From assembly GCA_019635735.1 (NCBI GenBank), contig JAHBYX010000009.1:26001-90000 (forward strand): 64,000 nucleotides of DNA, written 5' to 3'. Shown piece by piece: positions 1 through 8,445 of this stretch. The DNA comes from Mesorhizobium sp. Lineage in GTDB: Bacteria > Pseudomonadota > Alphaproteobacteria > Rhizobiales > Rhizobiaceae. Within the stretch, counting starts at the first letter, position 1. Each line of letters starts with the position of its first letter. The notes under the pieces are model-generated. The model was not told the DNA's origin. It worked only from the letters and a program-made list of their open reading frames with translations, and made no database searches. The position numbers and the translations under genes are program-made.

Positions 1-1332
1 CAGCACCGCGCTCATGCGCGAGATGCGGGCGGCGTCGGACGTGTGCAGATAGGCGACGAGGCCGGTTTCGGTCGCGTTCGCCTTGCCGATTACTTCGTCC
101 TCGCCGTCGAACGGGGCGAAGGCGGCGACAGGTCCGAAGGTTTCTTCGCGGAAAACGGCGGCATCGTCGGTTACGTCGGCCAACACCGTCGGCTGGAAGA
201 ACAGCGGCCCGGCCGGATGAATGTCGCCGCCGCAGATCAGACGGGCGCCGCGCGCGAGCGCGTCCGCGACGTGCATGTTCTGCTTGGCGACGGCGCCTGC
301 GTTCATCAGCGGGCCGATGTCGGAATCGGACAGGCCGGGTCCCACGCGCAGCCGCTTCACCTTCGCGGCGAAGGCGGCGACGAAACGGTCGTAGATCGGG
401 CGCTCGATGTAGAAGCGATTGGCGGCAAGGCAGTCCTGGCCCGAAGTGGCGAATTTCGCCGAGATTGCCCGTTCGACCGCGCGGTCGAGGTCGCAATCGG
501 CGAAGGCGATGAAAGGGGCGTGACCGCCCAGTTCCATGATCAGCCGTTTGATGGTCGGCGCGCACTGGCCGTAGAGCAGGCGCCCGATCTCCGTCGAGCC
601 GGTGAAGGACAGGGCGCGCACCAGGGGCGAGGCGGTGAGGGCGCCGACGATCTCGGGCGCGTGGCCGGTGACGACGTTGAACACGCCGGCCGGGAAGCCG
701 GCCCGCTCGGCGAGCTCGGCGAGCGCCAGCGCGGAAAAAGGCGTCTCCGACGAGGGATGTGCGACGAGAGTGCAGCCTGCGGCAAGCGCGGCGGCGGCCT
801 TCCGTGTCAGCATGGCCGAGGGAAAATTCCACGGCGTCACCAGTGCCGCGACACCGACTGGCTGGCGCGTCACGCGCATCTCGGCATCGGGGAGGTGCGA
901 CGTGACGCTCTCCACGTTCAGCCGCTTCGCCTCTTCGGCATAGAACTCGACGAAGGAGGCCGCGTAGTCGATCTCGCCCAGTGCCTCCGAGATCGGCTTA
1001 CCCTGCTCCTCGACCATCAGTCGCGCGAGATCGTCGCGCGCGGCGACGATCAGGTCGAACCAGCGCCGCAGAAGTCCGGCGCGGACAGACGCGGGCATGG
1101 CGGACCAGGACCGGAACGCCCGGTGCGCGACCTCCACTGCCCGGGCCGCATCCGCCGCCGCAAGCGCGGGCACTGACCCGACGCGAGAGCCGTCGGCCGG
1201 GTTGGTGACATCGATCGCACGCGACGAGGAGCCGGCAGTCCACGCGCCGCCGAAATAGGCGAACTCGCGGAACAACCGCGGGTCGGCGAGCGACGACACG
1301 CGAGTCTTCTGAAGATAGGCGAGAGAAGTCAT
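1..1332 (-). CDS. NAD(P)-dependent semialdehyde dehydrogenase (SSADH/DoeC-like), 3' end cut by window
   Basis: This is an aldehyde dehydrogenase of the succinate-semialdehyde dehydrogenase group. The frame is open for 444 codons from the ATG at 1332 to the left edge, so roughly the last 40 residues of a 480-490 residue family are outside the window. The N-terminus reads MTSLAYLQKTRVSSLADPRL. The motif ELGGHAPFI and the catalytic cysteine in SGQDCLAANR (about residue 301) are both present. It is the last visible gene of the leftward ectoine operon, 113 bases after the AsnC-type regulator. In Halomonas the corresponding step (DoeC) oxidises aspartate semialdehyde to aspartate, so that role is inferred here. 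Succinate semialdehyde is the other likely substrate. The family is certain; the substrate is not. Confidence 0.85.
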   Translation of the reverse strand, partial: MTSLAYLQKTRVSSLADPRLFREFAYFGGAWTAGSSSRAIDVTNPADGSRVGSVPALAAADAARAVEVAHRAFRSWSAMPASVRAGLLRRWFDLIVAARDDLARLMVEEQGKPISEALGEIDYAASFVEFYAEEAKRLNVESVTSHLPDAEMRVTRQPVGVAALVTPWNFPSAMLTRKAAAALAAGCTLVAHPSSETPFSALALAELAERAGFPAGVFNVVTGHAPEIVGALTASPLVRALSFTGSTEIGRLLYGQCAPTIKRLIMELGGHAPFIAFADCDLDRAVERAISAKFATSGQDCLAANRFYIERPIYDRFVAAFAAKVKRLRVGPGLSDSDIGPLMNAGAVAKQNMHVADALARGARLICGGDIHPAGPLFFQPTVLADVTDDAAVFREETFGPVAAFAPFDGEDEVIGKANATETGLVAYLHTSDAARISRMSAVL

Positions 1333-1445
1333 GGCCGACCGTCCTCCGGATGGATCGGGGCTATTCTGGGCCGAGGGGTCAAGGCGATTGTTCGCGAATG
1401 CGCTATGACAGCCGAAGCTTCTTCGGAAAGAGGCCCGACGGGCCC

Positions 1446-1934
1446 TCATTCCTTCGCCGACAGGGCGAGCAGCCGTTCGAACGGCAGGGGTCCCTGCTTC
1501 ACCGGCTTGGTGACGACGTAGGTGAAGTAGCGCGCTAGGCCGACCCTTGCCTCCAGCAGGTGATCGACCAGACGTTGGTAGCTGTCGATGTCGCGAGTGA
1601 CGATCTGAAGAATGTAATCGAAACCGCCTCCTACCGCCCAACATGCCACGACTTCGTCCAGCGGCGCGAGCACACGCTCGAAGACCTGGAAATCCTGGGC
1701 GCGATGGCTTTCCAGCTCGGCTGCCATGAACACGATCACATGCGGCGCGAGCTTCTTCAGTGCGACCGATGCATGATAGCCGGTGATGATCCCGGCCTCC
1801 TCCAGCCGCTTCATCCGCTCCCAGGCCGGCGCGGCGGAGAGGTTCACGCGCCTGGCGAGCTCCGACTTGGAGATTCGTCCCTCGCGGCCGAGGATCGACA
1901 GGATCTTCACGTCGCGGTCGTCGAGCTTCAGCAT
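1446..1934 (-). CDS. Lrp/AsnC-family regulator (DoeX-like)
   Basis: This 162-residue protein has the Lrp/AsnC layout: an N-terminal winged helix-turn-helix (LDDRDVKILSILGREGRIS onward, about residues 3-60) and a C-terminal RAM ligand-binding and oligomerisation domain. The ATG at 1934 gives the family's usual start. It lies 17 bases after eutC in the same operon. An AsnC-type gene called doeX sits with ectoine-degradation genes in Halomonas and many other bacteria and is thought to sense pathway intermediates. The same role is inferred here from position. Because it is transcribed with its presumed targets, it may autoregulate. Confidence 0.85.
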   Translation of the reverse strand: MLKLDDRDVKILSILGREGRISKSELARRVNLSAAPAWERMKRLEEAGIITGYHASVALKKLAPHVIVFMAAELESHRAQDFQVFERVLAPLDEVVACWAVGGGFDYILQIVTRDIDSYQRLVDHLLEARVGLARYFTYVVTKPVKQGPLPFERLLALSAKE

Positions 1935-1951
1935 TCCGGCGAGACCTGTTC

Positions 1952-2944
1952 CTACGTCGAGATGATGGATCCGACGCCAGTCCGGCGCGCGGCATCGACG
2001 GCAAAGGTTGCGATAGCCGTGTCCTGAGCGCCGGTGCCGGTGAGGTCGCAGATGGTGATCTGGTCGTCGGAGGTGCGGCCCGGTCTGGCGCCGGTGACGA
2101 TCTGTCCGAGTTCGGGCGGCGTGCCGCGCGTCCAGAGGCCAGCGGCGACGGCGCTGCGCAGTTCTCCCAGTGCCTCGCACTGGCTGACCCGGTCGCAGAC
2201 ATAGATATCCGCGGCCGCAAGCGCCGCGGCCTCGATTTCGTTCTTGCCGGCCTGGTCGGAGCCCATCGCGGTGACGTGGAGGCCTGGATGCAGCCAGTCC
2301 GCCCTAAGGACGGGATGTTCGGCGGGCGTCGTGGTGACGACAAGCTGGCTTCGAGCGACGAGACGCGCAGGATCTGCCTCGCTGCGCGCGGGAATGCCGA
2401 GGGCGGCGGCGATGTCGGCCGCGCAGGCCTCGGCCTTGCCGCGGTCGCGACCCCAGACCAGCGCCTCGCGGAACGGCCGCACGAGGTGCGCCGCTTGGAG
2501 CTGCAGCCGGCCCTGCACGCCGGTGCCGATGACCCCCGCCGTCTCGACCCGCGACGGCGCCAGGTGCCGCGCGGCCACGGCCCCGGCCGCCGCCGTGCGC
2601 ACGTCCGTCAGGTAGCCGTTGTCGAGCAGCAGCGCGTCGACCAGCCCCGTCTTCGCCGAGAACAGAATCATCAGTCCGTTCAGGCTGGGCAGGCCGATCT
2701 TCGGATTGTCGAAGAAGCCCGGGCTGACCTTGATGGCGAAGCCGTCGAATCCGGGGATGTAGGCCGTCTTCACATCGACCTCGCCATTCGCGTCCGGGAT
2801 CGCCATGGACAGGATCGGCGGCATCACCACCTTGCCGGAAGCCAGCGCCGCGAAGGCGCGCTCGACGATGTCGACCGCGGCAAGGTCAAGCGCCACCAGC
2901 CCGCGCAGATTAGCCTCGGTCAGGATCGCGACGTCATGCGCCAT
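1952..2944 (-). CDS. eutC: Ectoine utilization protein EutC, ornithine cyclodeaminase/mu-crystallin family
   Basis: This 330-residue protein belongs to the ornithine cyclodeaminase/mu-crystallin family. The Rossmann NAD-binding loop GVIGTGVQGR lies near residue 137, and the substrate-side segment LTDVRTAAAGAVAARHL precedes it. Its start overlaps the end of eutB by 11 bases, which indicates translational coupling. In ectoine clusters the EutB-EutC pair is associated with hydroxyectoine use, and that assignment here rests on the cluster. Family ornithine cyclodeaminases release ammonia from cyclic or diamino substrates. The usual partner eutA is not seen next to it. An ornithine cyclodeaminase or alanine dehydrogenase role is the main alternative. 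Confidence 0.88.
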   Translation of the reverse strand: MAHDVAILTEANLRGLVALDLAAVDIVERAFAALASGKVVMPPILSMAIPDANGEVDVKTAYIPGFDGFAIKVSPGFFDNPKIGLPSLNGLMILFSAKTGLVDALLLDNGYLTDVRTAAAGAVAARHLAPSRVETAGVIGTGVQGRLQLQAAHLVRPFREALVWGRDRGKAEACAADIAAALGIPARSEADPARLVARSQLVVTTTPAEHPVLRADWLHPGLHVTAMGSDQAGKNEIEAAALAAADIYVCDRVSQCEALGELRSAVAAGLWTRGTPPELGQIVTGARPGRTSDDQITICDLTGTGAQDTAIATFAVDAARRTGVGSIIST

Positions 2945-3941
2945 AGGCTCTGCCCTCTATTTCGATGTCGCCGAGGCTGACCGCGCCTCCGTTCACGATC
3001 GTGGTGAAGCTCGTCATGTCGACATTGCGCCCGGTCAGGACGGTGGCGACCGGACCGGCGAAGGCCGGCAACCGGCCCGACTTGATCGCCGCGATGCCGA
3101 CGACACTGGCGCCCTCGGCCACCATCCGGTCTTCGAAATAGAGCGTCTGCATCGCGTCGTAGATCTCGTCCTCCGTGACCAGCACGCAATCGTCGAGGAG
3201 GTCGCGGCAGAGCGGGAAGGAGAGCCGGTTGCCCATGCCTATGCCGCCGCCGAGCGAGTCGGCGAGGCTCGGCACCTCCTCGATCTCGACGGGCCGGCCA
3301 GCGCGGATCGACTGATGCATCGCGGCACCTCGTTCCATGGAGACGCCGATGACCCTGATCGACGGCTTGATCGCCCTCGCGGCCAAGGCGACGCCGGCGG
3401 CGAGCCCCCCGCCCGACAGCGGGACGAGGATCGCCGCGAGGTCCGGCCGGTCCTCCAGCAGCTCCAGGCCGATGGTGCCCTGGCCGGCGATGACCAGAGG
3501 ATCGTCGAAGGGCGAAATCTCGACCAGCCCGTCTTCGCGCGCCAACCTCCCGCTCTCCGCCAGCGCATCGTCCTGGCTGCGTCCGACGATGCGCACCTCG
3601 GCGCCGAGCGTCCGGATGGCGTCGACCTTCGTCTTCGGCACGAGCGCGGACATGCACACCACGGCCCGCAATCCCCGCGCCCGCGCCGCGAAGGCGACCG
3701 CGCGGCCGTGATTACCGGTCGAGCAGCAGGTCACCCCCCTGACGTCTCCGTCGATCCCCGCGACGGCGTTGACCGCTCCGCGCAGCTTGAAGGCACCCAC
3801 CGGCTGCGTCGTCTCCAGCTTGAGCAGGAAGTCCTGCCCGAGACGCGCGCTCATAAAAGGCGACGGGACCAGCGGCGTGCGCACGACGACGCCGGCGATC
3901 GCCCTGCGCGCGGCCAAGACGTCTGCGAGCGAAAGGCTCAA
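2934..3941 (-). CDS. eutB: Hydroxyectoine utilization dehydratase EutB, threonine dehydratase family
   Basis: This 335-residue fold-type II PLP enzyme resembles threonine/serine dehydratase. The PLP lysine lies in PVGAFKLRGA (about residue 52), the phosphate/substrate loop in CCSTGNHGRAVAFAA, and a glycine-rich PLP-phosphate loop in PLSGGGLAAG. The ATG at 3941 overlaps the ehuA stop (ATGA), so the two are co-translated. In ectoine clusters this family is thought to remove water or the hydroxyl from a hydroxyectoine-derived intermediate. The position between ehuA and eutC supports EutB over a general threonine dehydratase. Confidence 0.88.
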   Translation of the reverse strand: MSLSLADVLAARRAIAGVVVRTPLVPSPFMSARLGQDFLLKLETTQPVGAFKLRGAVNAVAGIDGDVRGVTCCSTGNHGRAVAFAARARGLRAVVCMSALVPKTKVDAIRTLGAEVRIVGRSQDDALAESGRLAREDGLVEISPFDDPLVIAGQGTIGLELLEDRPDLAAILVPLSGGGLAAGVALAARAIKPSIRVIGVSMERGAAMHQSIRAGRPVEIEEVPSLADSLGGGIGMGNRLSFPLCRDLLDDCVLVTEDEIYDAMQTLYFEDRMVAEGASVVGIAAIKSGRLPAFAGPVATVLTGRNVDMTSFTTIVNGGAVSLGDIEIEGRAYGA

Positions 3942-4759
3942 ACCGCCTCCTTCACCGCACTCAGGAATTGCTGGGTACGCTCGCGCTTGGGGTTGGCGAA
4001 CAGTTGCTCGGGCGGCCCCTGCTCCTCAATGCGGCCGCCGTAAAAGAAACAGACGCGGTCGGAAATGTCCTTGGCGAAGCCCATCTGGTGCGTGACCATC
4101 AGCATGGTCAGGTGGTGCTCGGCGACGAGCTTGCGGATCACGTTGGTAACCTCGCCGATGACTTCGGGATCGAGCGCCGAGGTGACCTCGTCGAAGAGCA
4201 TGACCTTGGGTCGCATCGCCATCGCTCGCGCTATGGCGACGCGTTGCTGCTGGCCACCGGAGAGGCGCGAAGGGTGCTGGTCGCGCTTCTCGGCCATTCC
4301 GACCATCTTGAGGAGCTCTTCGGACCGTTCCCGCGCCTCCTTCTTCGGCAGGCCGAGGACATGGACCGGACCTTCCATGCAGTTCTCGAGCGCGGTCATG
4401 TGCGGGAACAGGTTGAACTGCTGGAAGCACATGCCGATCTTGGCGCGGATACGGCGCATGTGGCGGCTGTCGGCGGGAACGAGGCGGTCGCCGCGGGGCA
4501 TGTGCGTCAGCGGCTCGCCGTCGACATAGATGACGCCGCCGTTGATGGTCTCCAGCGTCATCAGCATCCTCAGCACCGTGGTCTTTCCCGAGCCGGACGG
4601 CCCGATGACCGACACCATCTCGCCCTCGTCGATGTCGAGATCGAGCGAGTCGAGGACCACCAGCGCACCGTAGCTCTTGGTGACCTTTCGGAAGCTCACC
4701 ATCGGCACGGTGTCGCCCTCGAGCCTCAGGGGGAAACCGGAGAGATCCTGCGCGTCCAT
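3938..4759 (-). CDS. ehuA: Ectoine/hydroxyectoine ABC transporter ATPase EhuA
   Basis: This 273-residue ATPase belongs to the polar amino acid ABC transporter class. It has Walker A (GPSGSGKTT), a Q-loop (CFQQFNLFPH), the signature LSGGQQQRVAIARA, Walker B with the catalytic glutamate (VMLFDEVTSALDPE) and a switch histidine (MVTHQ). The ATG at 4759 shares one base with the ehuD stop (TGATG). It would energise uptake through EhuC and EhuD with ligand delivered by EhuB. An upstream extension of the same frame over ehuD and ehuC is only the overlapping open frame and not a fusion. Confidence 0.92.
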   Translation of the reverse strand: MDAQDLSGFPLRLEGDTVPMVSFRKVTKSYGALVVLDSLDLDIDEGEMVSVIGPSGSGKTTVLRMLMTLETINGGVIYVDGEPLTHMPRGDRLVPADSRHMRRIRAKIGMCFQQFNLFPHMTALENCMEGPVHVLGLPKKEARERSEELLKMVGMAEKRDQHPSRLSGGQQQRVAIARAMAMRPKVMLFDEVTSALDPEVIGEVTNVIRKLVAEHHLTMLMVTHQMGFAKDISDRVCFFYGGRIEEQGPPEQLFANPKRERTQQFLSAVKEAV

Positions 4760-5427
4760 CAGACCATCCCGAGCTTGCGGCGCACCCATGCCTCGAAGAG
4801 GCGGATGCCGGCGGCGGTGGGCAGTGACAAGGCCAGGAAGATGATCCCGACCAGCGTATACGGTTCGAGGAAACGATAGGTTTCCGAGCCGATCGCGTTG
4901 GCGGTGTGCATCAGTTCGGCGACGCCGATGACCGACAGCATCGGCGTGTCCTTGAAGATGCCGACGAGGTAGTTGCCCATGCCGGCGAGAGACGGCGGCA
5001 GCGCCTGCGGCAGGATCACGCGGAAATAGGTGCGCGACGTTGACAGGTTCAGCGAGGTGGCCGCTTCCCATTGTCCCTTCGGCACGCTCTCCAGCCCGCC
5101 GCGATAGACCTCCGAGAGGTAGGCGGCATAGTGGAGCCCGATGGCGATCATGCCCGCCGTCCACGGCGAGAGCCTGAGCCCGAACTGCGGCCCCACATAG
5201 AAGACGAAGAAGATCTGCAGCACCAGCGGCGTCGAGCGGACGAATTCGATCGCCTCGCGCACGACCAGCGTCAGGGCCCGCGACGGAGTGCGTTGCGCCA
5301 GCGCCAGCACGAGGCCCAGAACGACGGCAATGGCATAGCCCAGCCCCGCGGCGAGCAGCGTATTGCCCGTCGCCACGATCAGGCGAGGCAGGATGTCCCA
5401 GGTGAAGTCCCAGCGCCAGTCGAACAT
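4759..5427 (-). CDS. ehuD: Ectoine/hydroxyectoine ABC transporter permease EhuD
   Basis: This 222-residue inner-membrane permease is of the HisMQ/ArtM type with about five hydrophobic segments. The cytoplasmic EAA-type loop (VPKGQWEAATSLNLSTSRTY, near residue 135) is where the ATPase docks. It starts MFDWRWDFTWDILPRL at 5427, only 3 bases after ehuC ends. Both permeases share the loop pattern VPKGQWEAA, as expected for a heterodimer formed by an old duplication. The assignment to EhuD and not another amino acid permease rests on gene order. Confidence 0.9.
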   Translation of the reverse strand: MFDWRWDFTWDILPRLIVATGNTLLAAGLGYAIAVVLGLVLALAQRTPSRALTLVVREAIEFVRSTPLVLQIFFVFYVGPQFGLRLSPWTAGMIAIGLHYAAYLSEVYRGGLESVPKGQWEAATSLNLSTSRTYFRVILPQALPPSLAGMGNYLVGIFKDTPMLSVIGVAELMHTANAIGSETYRFLEPYTLVGIIFLALSLPTAAGIRLFEAWVRRKLGMV

Positions 5428-5430
5428 GGC

Positions 5431-6096
5431 TCAGGCCCTCCCCAGCTTGCGCTGCATGGCGCGCTCGAGCCACCGCATGAACGGGGTGATCATGAACCGG
5501 GCGATGACATAGTAGATGATCAGCGCCGTCCCGAACGCCTCGGCCGACAGGAACGTCGTGCCGTTGATCTGCTTGACCTGGAACATAAGGTCGGCGACGG
5601 CGATCAGCGCGACGAGCGCCGTGCCCTTGAGGAGTTCGATCAGGAGGTTGCCCCAGCCGGGCAGCATGATCAGCACGGCCTGCGGCAGGATCACGCGAAC
5701 CATCCGTTTCGCGGGCGTCATGTTGAGCGCCAGCGCGGCTTCCCACTGGCCCTTCGGCACCGACAGGATCGCCCCCCGCACCAGTTCGGCGCCGTAGGCC
5801 CCGAGGTTCATGCCGACGGCGACGAAACCGGCGGTGAATTTTTCGAGCGTGATGCCGAAGAGCGGCAGGACGAAGAAGATCCAGTAGAGCTGGACGAGCA
5901 GCGACGTGCCGCGAAAGATTTCGATATAGACGGTGGCGATACCACGCAGGAACACGTTGGGGGAAAGCCGCATCAGGCCGGCGGCCAGCGCGATCGCGAC
6001 GGCCAGTGCGGAAGCCAGCACGGTCAGCAGCACCGTTACCAGTGTGCCGGAGAGGATGCGGTCGCCGTACTGGCCGAGAAATTCGAGATAAGACAT
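5431..6096 (-). CDS. ehuC: Ectoine/hydroxyectoine ABC transporter permease EhuC
   Basis: This 221-residue HisMQ-type permease (MSYLEFLGQYGDRILSGT...) has several transmembrane helices and an EAA-type loop (VPKGQWEAALALNMTPAKRM). It pairs with EhuD to form the membrane channel of the importer. It is preceded by a 120-base gap after ehuB containing GC-rich inverted sequence (around 6170-6205). Such gaps often let the binding protein be made in excess over the permeases; that role is inference. Confidence 0.9.
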   Translation of the reverse strand: MSYLEFLGQYGDRILSGTLVTVLLTVLASALAVAIALAAGLMRLSPNVFLRGIATVYIEIFRGTSLLVQLYWIFFVLPLFGITLEKFTAGFVAVGMNLGAYGAELVRGAILSVPKGQWEAALALNMTPAKRMVRVILPQAVLIMLPGWGNLLIELLKGTALVALIAVADLMFQVKQINGTTFLSAEAFGTALIIYYVIARFMITPFMRWLERAMQRKLGRA

Positions 6097-6216
6097 GCTG
6101 CGCGGACCTTCCCGTCAAGGCTGCTCGGGCGGCAGGCAAGCGCCGCCGCAAAGGCGCCCAGGAAGAACGGCGGGCCGGACTTGCCTCAAGAAGAGGGGGC
6201 CGGCCCTCATCTCACA

Positions 6217-7071
6217 TCAGCGGTTGGCGCAGACCCATTCAGTGGTCTTGTCGCCCGGCAGCGAGCCCTTGCCATAGCCGTATTCGGCAACCGCCGCCAG
6301 CATCTCGTCGGAACCGATATATTCCTTCATGGCCGCGTTGAACTTGTCGAGGAAAGCCTGGTCCGCCTTGCGGAAGCCGATCCCGGCCCAGTTGAACGAG
6401 GACTCGGGCATTGCGTTCGGGTCGGTCGCTTCGACCGCTCCGCCCGATGAGTCGGCCAGCTGCTTCATGGTGAAGTAGGTTCCCGCGCCCGCGTCGGCGC
6501 GGCCGGCCTTCACCGCGGCCAGGATTTCCGTCGGGCCCGGAACCTGCATGATGCTTGCCTCGGGAACACCGGCGGCCTTCGCCGCCTCGATGTTGGAGTA
6601 TCCCGCGCCCGTCACCATGACGGCATTGTTGTCGACGAGGCTCTTGTAGTCGCCGATCTTCTTCGGATTGCCGGGCGCGACGATGAAGCCGTCGCCGACG
6701 GTCGCCATCGGCTCGGAGAAGGCGATGTTCTCGCAGCGGCTGGCCAGGATGTTCATACCGCCGGTGACGATGTCGAAGCGGTTCGCGTTGAGCCCCGGAA
6801 TGAGACCGCCCCACTCGGTCTGGACCGGTTCGATCTTCTCGTAGCCCATCTTCTTTAGCACCGCGATCGTGAAGACATTGACGAAGCCTTTGGGGCTGCC
6901 GTCATCGCCCGGATAGGCGAAGGGGATCTCGTTGGCGAAGCCGATGCGGATGGCCTCGCCCTTGTCGGCCTTCTCGAGCAGCGACTGGGCACTCGCCGAG
7001 CCGGCCGCCGAGGCAAGCGTCAGGGCAGCGAGGCCGAGGGCGGCAACGCTCTTCAGAAGGATGGATTTCAT
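6217..7071 (-). CDS. ehuB: Ectoine/hydroxyectoine periplasmic binding protein EhuB
   Basis: This 284-residue periplasmic solute-binding protein (family 3, polar amino acid type) has a clear Sec signal peptide (MKSILLKSVAALGLAALTL... ending near ASAQS). The mature N-terminus IRIGFANEIPFAYPGDDG matches the EhuB style, where aromatic residues form the ligand cage. The ATG at 7071 is chosen because AGGAGA lies 5 bases upstream and the signal peptide starts there. The longer open frame from 7215 runs through the promoter region. It is the first gene of the leftward operon. Binding of ectoine specifically is inferred from the cluster. Confidence 0.92.
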   Translation of the reverse strand: MKSILLKSVAALGLAALTLASAAGSASAQSLLEKADKGEAIRIGFANEIPFAYPGDDGSPKGFVNVFTIAVLKKMGYEKIEPVQTEWGGLIPGLNANRFDIVTGGMNILASRCENIAFSEPMATVGDGFIVAPGNPKKIGDYKSLVDNNAVMVTGAGYSNIEAAKAAGVPEASIMQVPGPTEILAAVKAGRADAGAGTYFTMKQLADSSGGAVEATDPNAMPESSFNWAGIGFRKADQAFLDKFNAAMKEYIGSDEMLAAVAEYGYGKGSLPGDKTTEWVCANR

Positions 7072-7108
7072 AGGGTCTCTCCTGTGTTCCACGGTTGTCA
7101 TTCTTCTT

Positions 7109-7124
7109 ATGTTGTGCACAACAT
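7109..7124. promoter_or_regulatory. Perfect 16-base palindrome, candidate GntR/FCD operator (site 1)
   Basis: ATGTTGTGCACAACAT is its own reverse complement. Its core TTGT-N2-ACAA resembles operators of FadR/FCD-type GntR repressors. It lies 38 bases before the ehuB start and overlaps the candidate -10 of the leftward operon. The gene for an FCD-type GntR protein is the third gene of the divergent operon (9609-10358), which makes it the likely ligand. Confidence 0.6.
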
Positions 7125-7146
7125 CATGGGCAGAACATTTGGTCAA
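7118..7146 (-). promoter_or_regulatory. Candidate promoter for the ehu-eut operon
   Basis: On the minus strand, TTGACC (7146-7141) is followed after 17 bases by TGTTGT (7123-7118), 47 bases before the ehuB ATG. The -35 is good and the -10 is poor, so an activator may be needed. The -10 lies inside the palindrome at 7109-7124, which fits repression by a protein bound there. Confidence 0.4.
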
Positions 7147-7207
7147 CGGAAAAATTCGCTGAGAATGCGCGATTATTGGCTTGTGGGCGCCGCCGTGCTG
7201 GCCATAG

Positions 7208-7217
7208 ATGTGCACAT
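7208..7217. promoter_or_regulatory. Perfect 10-base palindrome with GTGCAC core (site 2)
   Basis: ATGTGCACAT is a perfect palindrome with the same GTGCAC core as sites 1 and 3. Its centre is 96 bases from the centre of site 1 and 16 bases from that of site 3. It lies 35 bases before the doeA start, so it would control the rightward operon. Confidence 0.5.
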
Positions 7218-7221
7218 ATTA

Positions 7222-7235
7222 GCAAGTGCACTTGC
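7222..7235. promoter_or_regulatory. Perfect 14-base palindrome with GTGCAC core (site 3)
   Basis: GCAAGTGCACTTGC is a perfect palindrome with the shared GTGCAC core. It lies immediately upstream of the doeA ribosome-binding site (AGGAGG at 7241-7246). A protein bound here would be in a position to block transcription or early elongation of doeA. Confidence 0.5.
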
Positions 7236-7251
7236 GCCCGAGGAGGACTCC

Positions 7252-8436
7252 ATGCCGGCTGTCGACCTACCCTTCACGCCCAGCGAATACGCGCGCCGGC
7301 TGGCCAAGGTGCGTCGGGCCATGGCGGAGCGCGGCTTGGACGTGCTCTTCGTCGAGGATCCCTCGAACATGGCCTGGATCACCGGCTATGACGGCTGGTC
7401 CTTCTACGTCCACCAGGGTGTGATCGTGTTCCACGACGCCGACCCGGTGTGGTGGGGCCGCGGGCAGGACGCCAACGGCGCGGTCCGCACGGTCTGGATG
7501 GAGCGCTCGAACATCGCCGGCTATGCCGACAACTACGTGCAGTCGACGGTGCGCCATCCGATGCAGGACCTCGCCGCGATCCTGCGCGACCGCGGCTATG
7601 CCGGCAAGCGGATCGGGCTCGAGCTCGAGAACTACTACTTCTCCGCCAAGGCCTACCTGGTGCTGAGGCAGGAGCTGCCGAACGCCGAACTGGTCGACGC
7701 CACGGCGCTGGTCAACTGGCAGCGCGGCGTCAAGTCCGAGGAGGAGATCGCCTTCATGCGCAGGGCGGCGCGGATCTCCGAGAAGATCGTCGACGGCATC
7801 GTCGAGCGCGTCGAGCCGGGCCGCCCCAAGAACGAGGTCGTGGCCGAGATCTACACCGACGCCATCCGCGGCGTCGGCGACGCGTGGGGCGATTATGCGG
7901 CGATCGTTCCGCTGCTGCCATCGGGCACCGATGCCGCCGCGCCCCACCTGACCTGGGACGACCGGCCGTTCCGAACGGGCGAGGCGACCTTCTTCGAGAT
8001 CGCGGGCTGCTACCGGCGCTATCACACGCCGTTCTGCCGGACCGTCTTCCTCGGCAAGCCGCCGCAGCACATCCTGGACGCGGAAAAGGCCCTGGTGGAG
8101 GGGCTGGAGGCCGGGCTCGACGCCGCCCGGCCGGGCCGCCCCGCGGGCGACGTGGCGCGCGCGCTGTTCGGCGCGCTGGAGCGGGCCGGCATCCACAAGG
8201 ACAGCCGGTGCGGCTATCCGATCGGCATCTCCTATCCGCCGGACTGGGGCGAGCGGACGATCTCGTTCCGCAAGGAGGAGGAGACCATCCTCGAGGCCGG
8301 CATGACCTTCCATTTCATGCCGGGCCTGTGGATGGAGGACTGGGGCCTGGAGATCACCGAGAGCATCCTGATCCGGGAGACGGGAGCGGCCGAGTGCTTC
8401 TGCGACCGGCCGCGCAAGCTCGTCGTGAAGGACTGA
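7252..8436 (+). CDS. doeA: Ectoine hydrolase DoeA/EutD, M24 family
   Basis: This 394-residue protein has the creatinase/aminopeptidase P (M24) layout: an N-terminal domain (about 1-170) and a C-terminal pita-bread domain. In ectoine degraders this family opens the ectoine ring to N-acetyl-diaminobutyrate. Recognisable stretches are FVEDPSNMAWITGYDGWSFY near the N-terminus and FEIAGCYRRYHTPFCRTVF in the catalytic domain. The ATG at 7252 is chosen for the AGGAGG five bases upstream and for family length (about 400); a longer open frame starts at 7084. It heads the rightward operon. The pattern fits the EutD/DoeA branch better than proline dipeptidase, and context makes it secure. Confidence 0.92.
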   Translation: MPAVDLPFTPSEYARRLAKVRRAMAERGLDVLFVEDPSNMAWITGYDGWSFYVHQGVIVFHDADPVWWGRGQDANGAVRTVWMERSNIAGYADNYVQSTVRHPMQDLAAILRDRGYAGKRIGLELENYYFSAKAYLVLRQELPNAELVDATALVNWQRGVKSEEEIAFMRRAARISEKIVDGIVERVEPGRPKNEVVAEIYTDAIRGVGDAWGDYAAIVPLLPSGTDAAAPHLTWDDRPFRTGEATFFEIAGCYRRYHTPFCRTVFLGKPPQHILDAEKALVEGLEAGLDAARPGRPAGDVARALFGALERAGIHKDSRCGYPIGISYPPDWGERTISFRKEEETILEAGMTFHFMPGLWMEDWGLEITESILIRETGAAECFCDRPRKLVVKD

Positions 8437-8445
8437 GGCGGCACG

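Noticed and set aside
3938..6151. An apparent 737-codon reading frame covering ehuA and the permeases
   Set aside because: Only its last 273 codons are real (EhuA). The upstream part is an out-of-frame reading of ehuD and ehuC.
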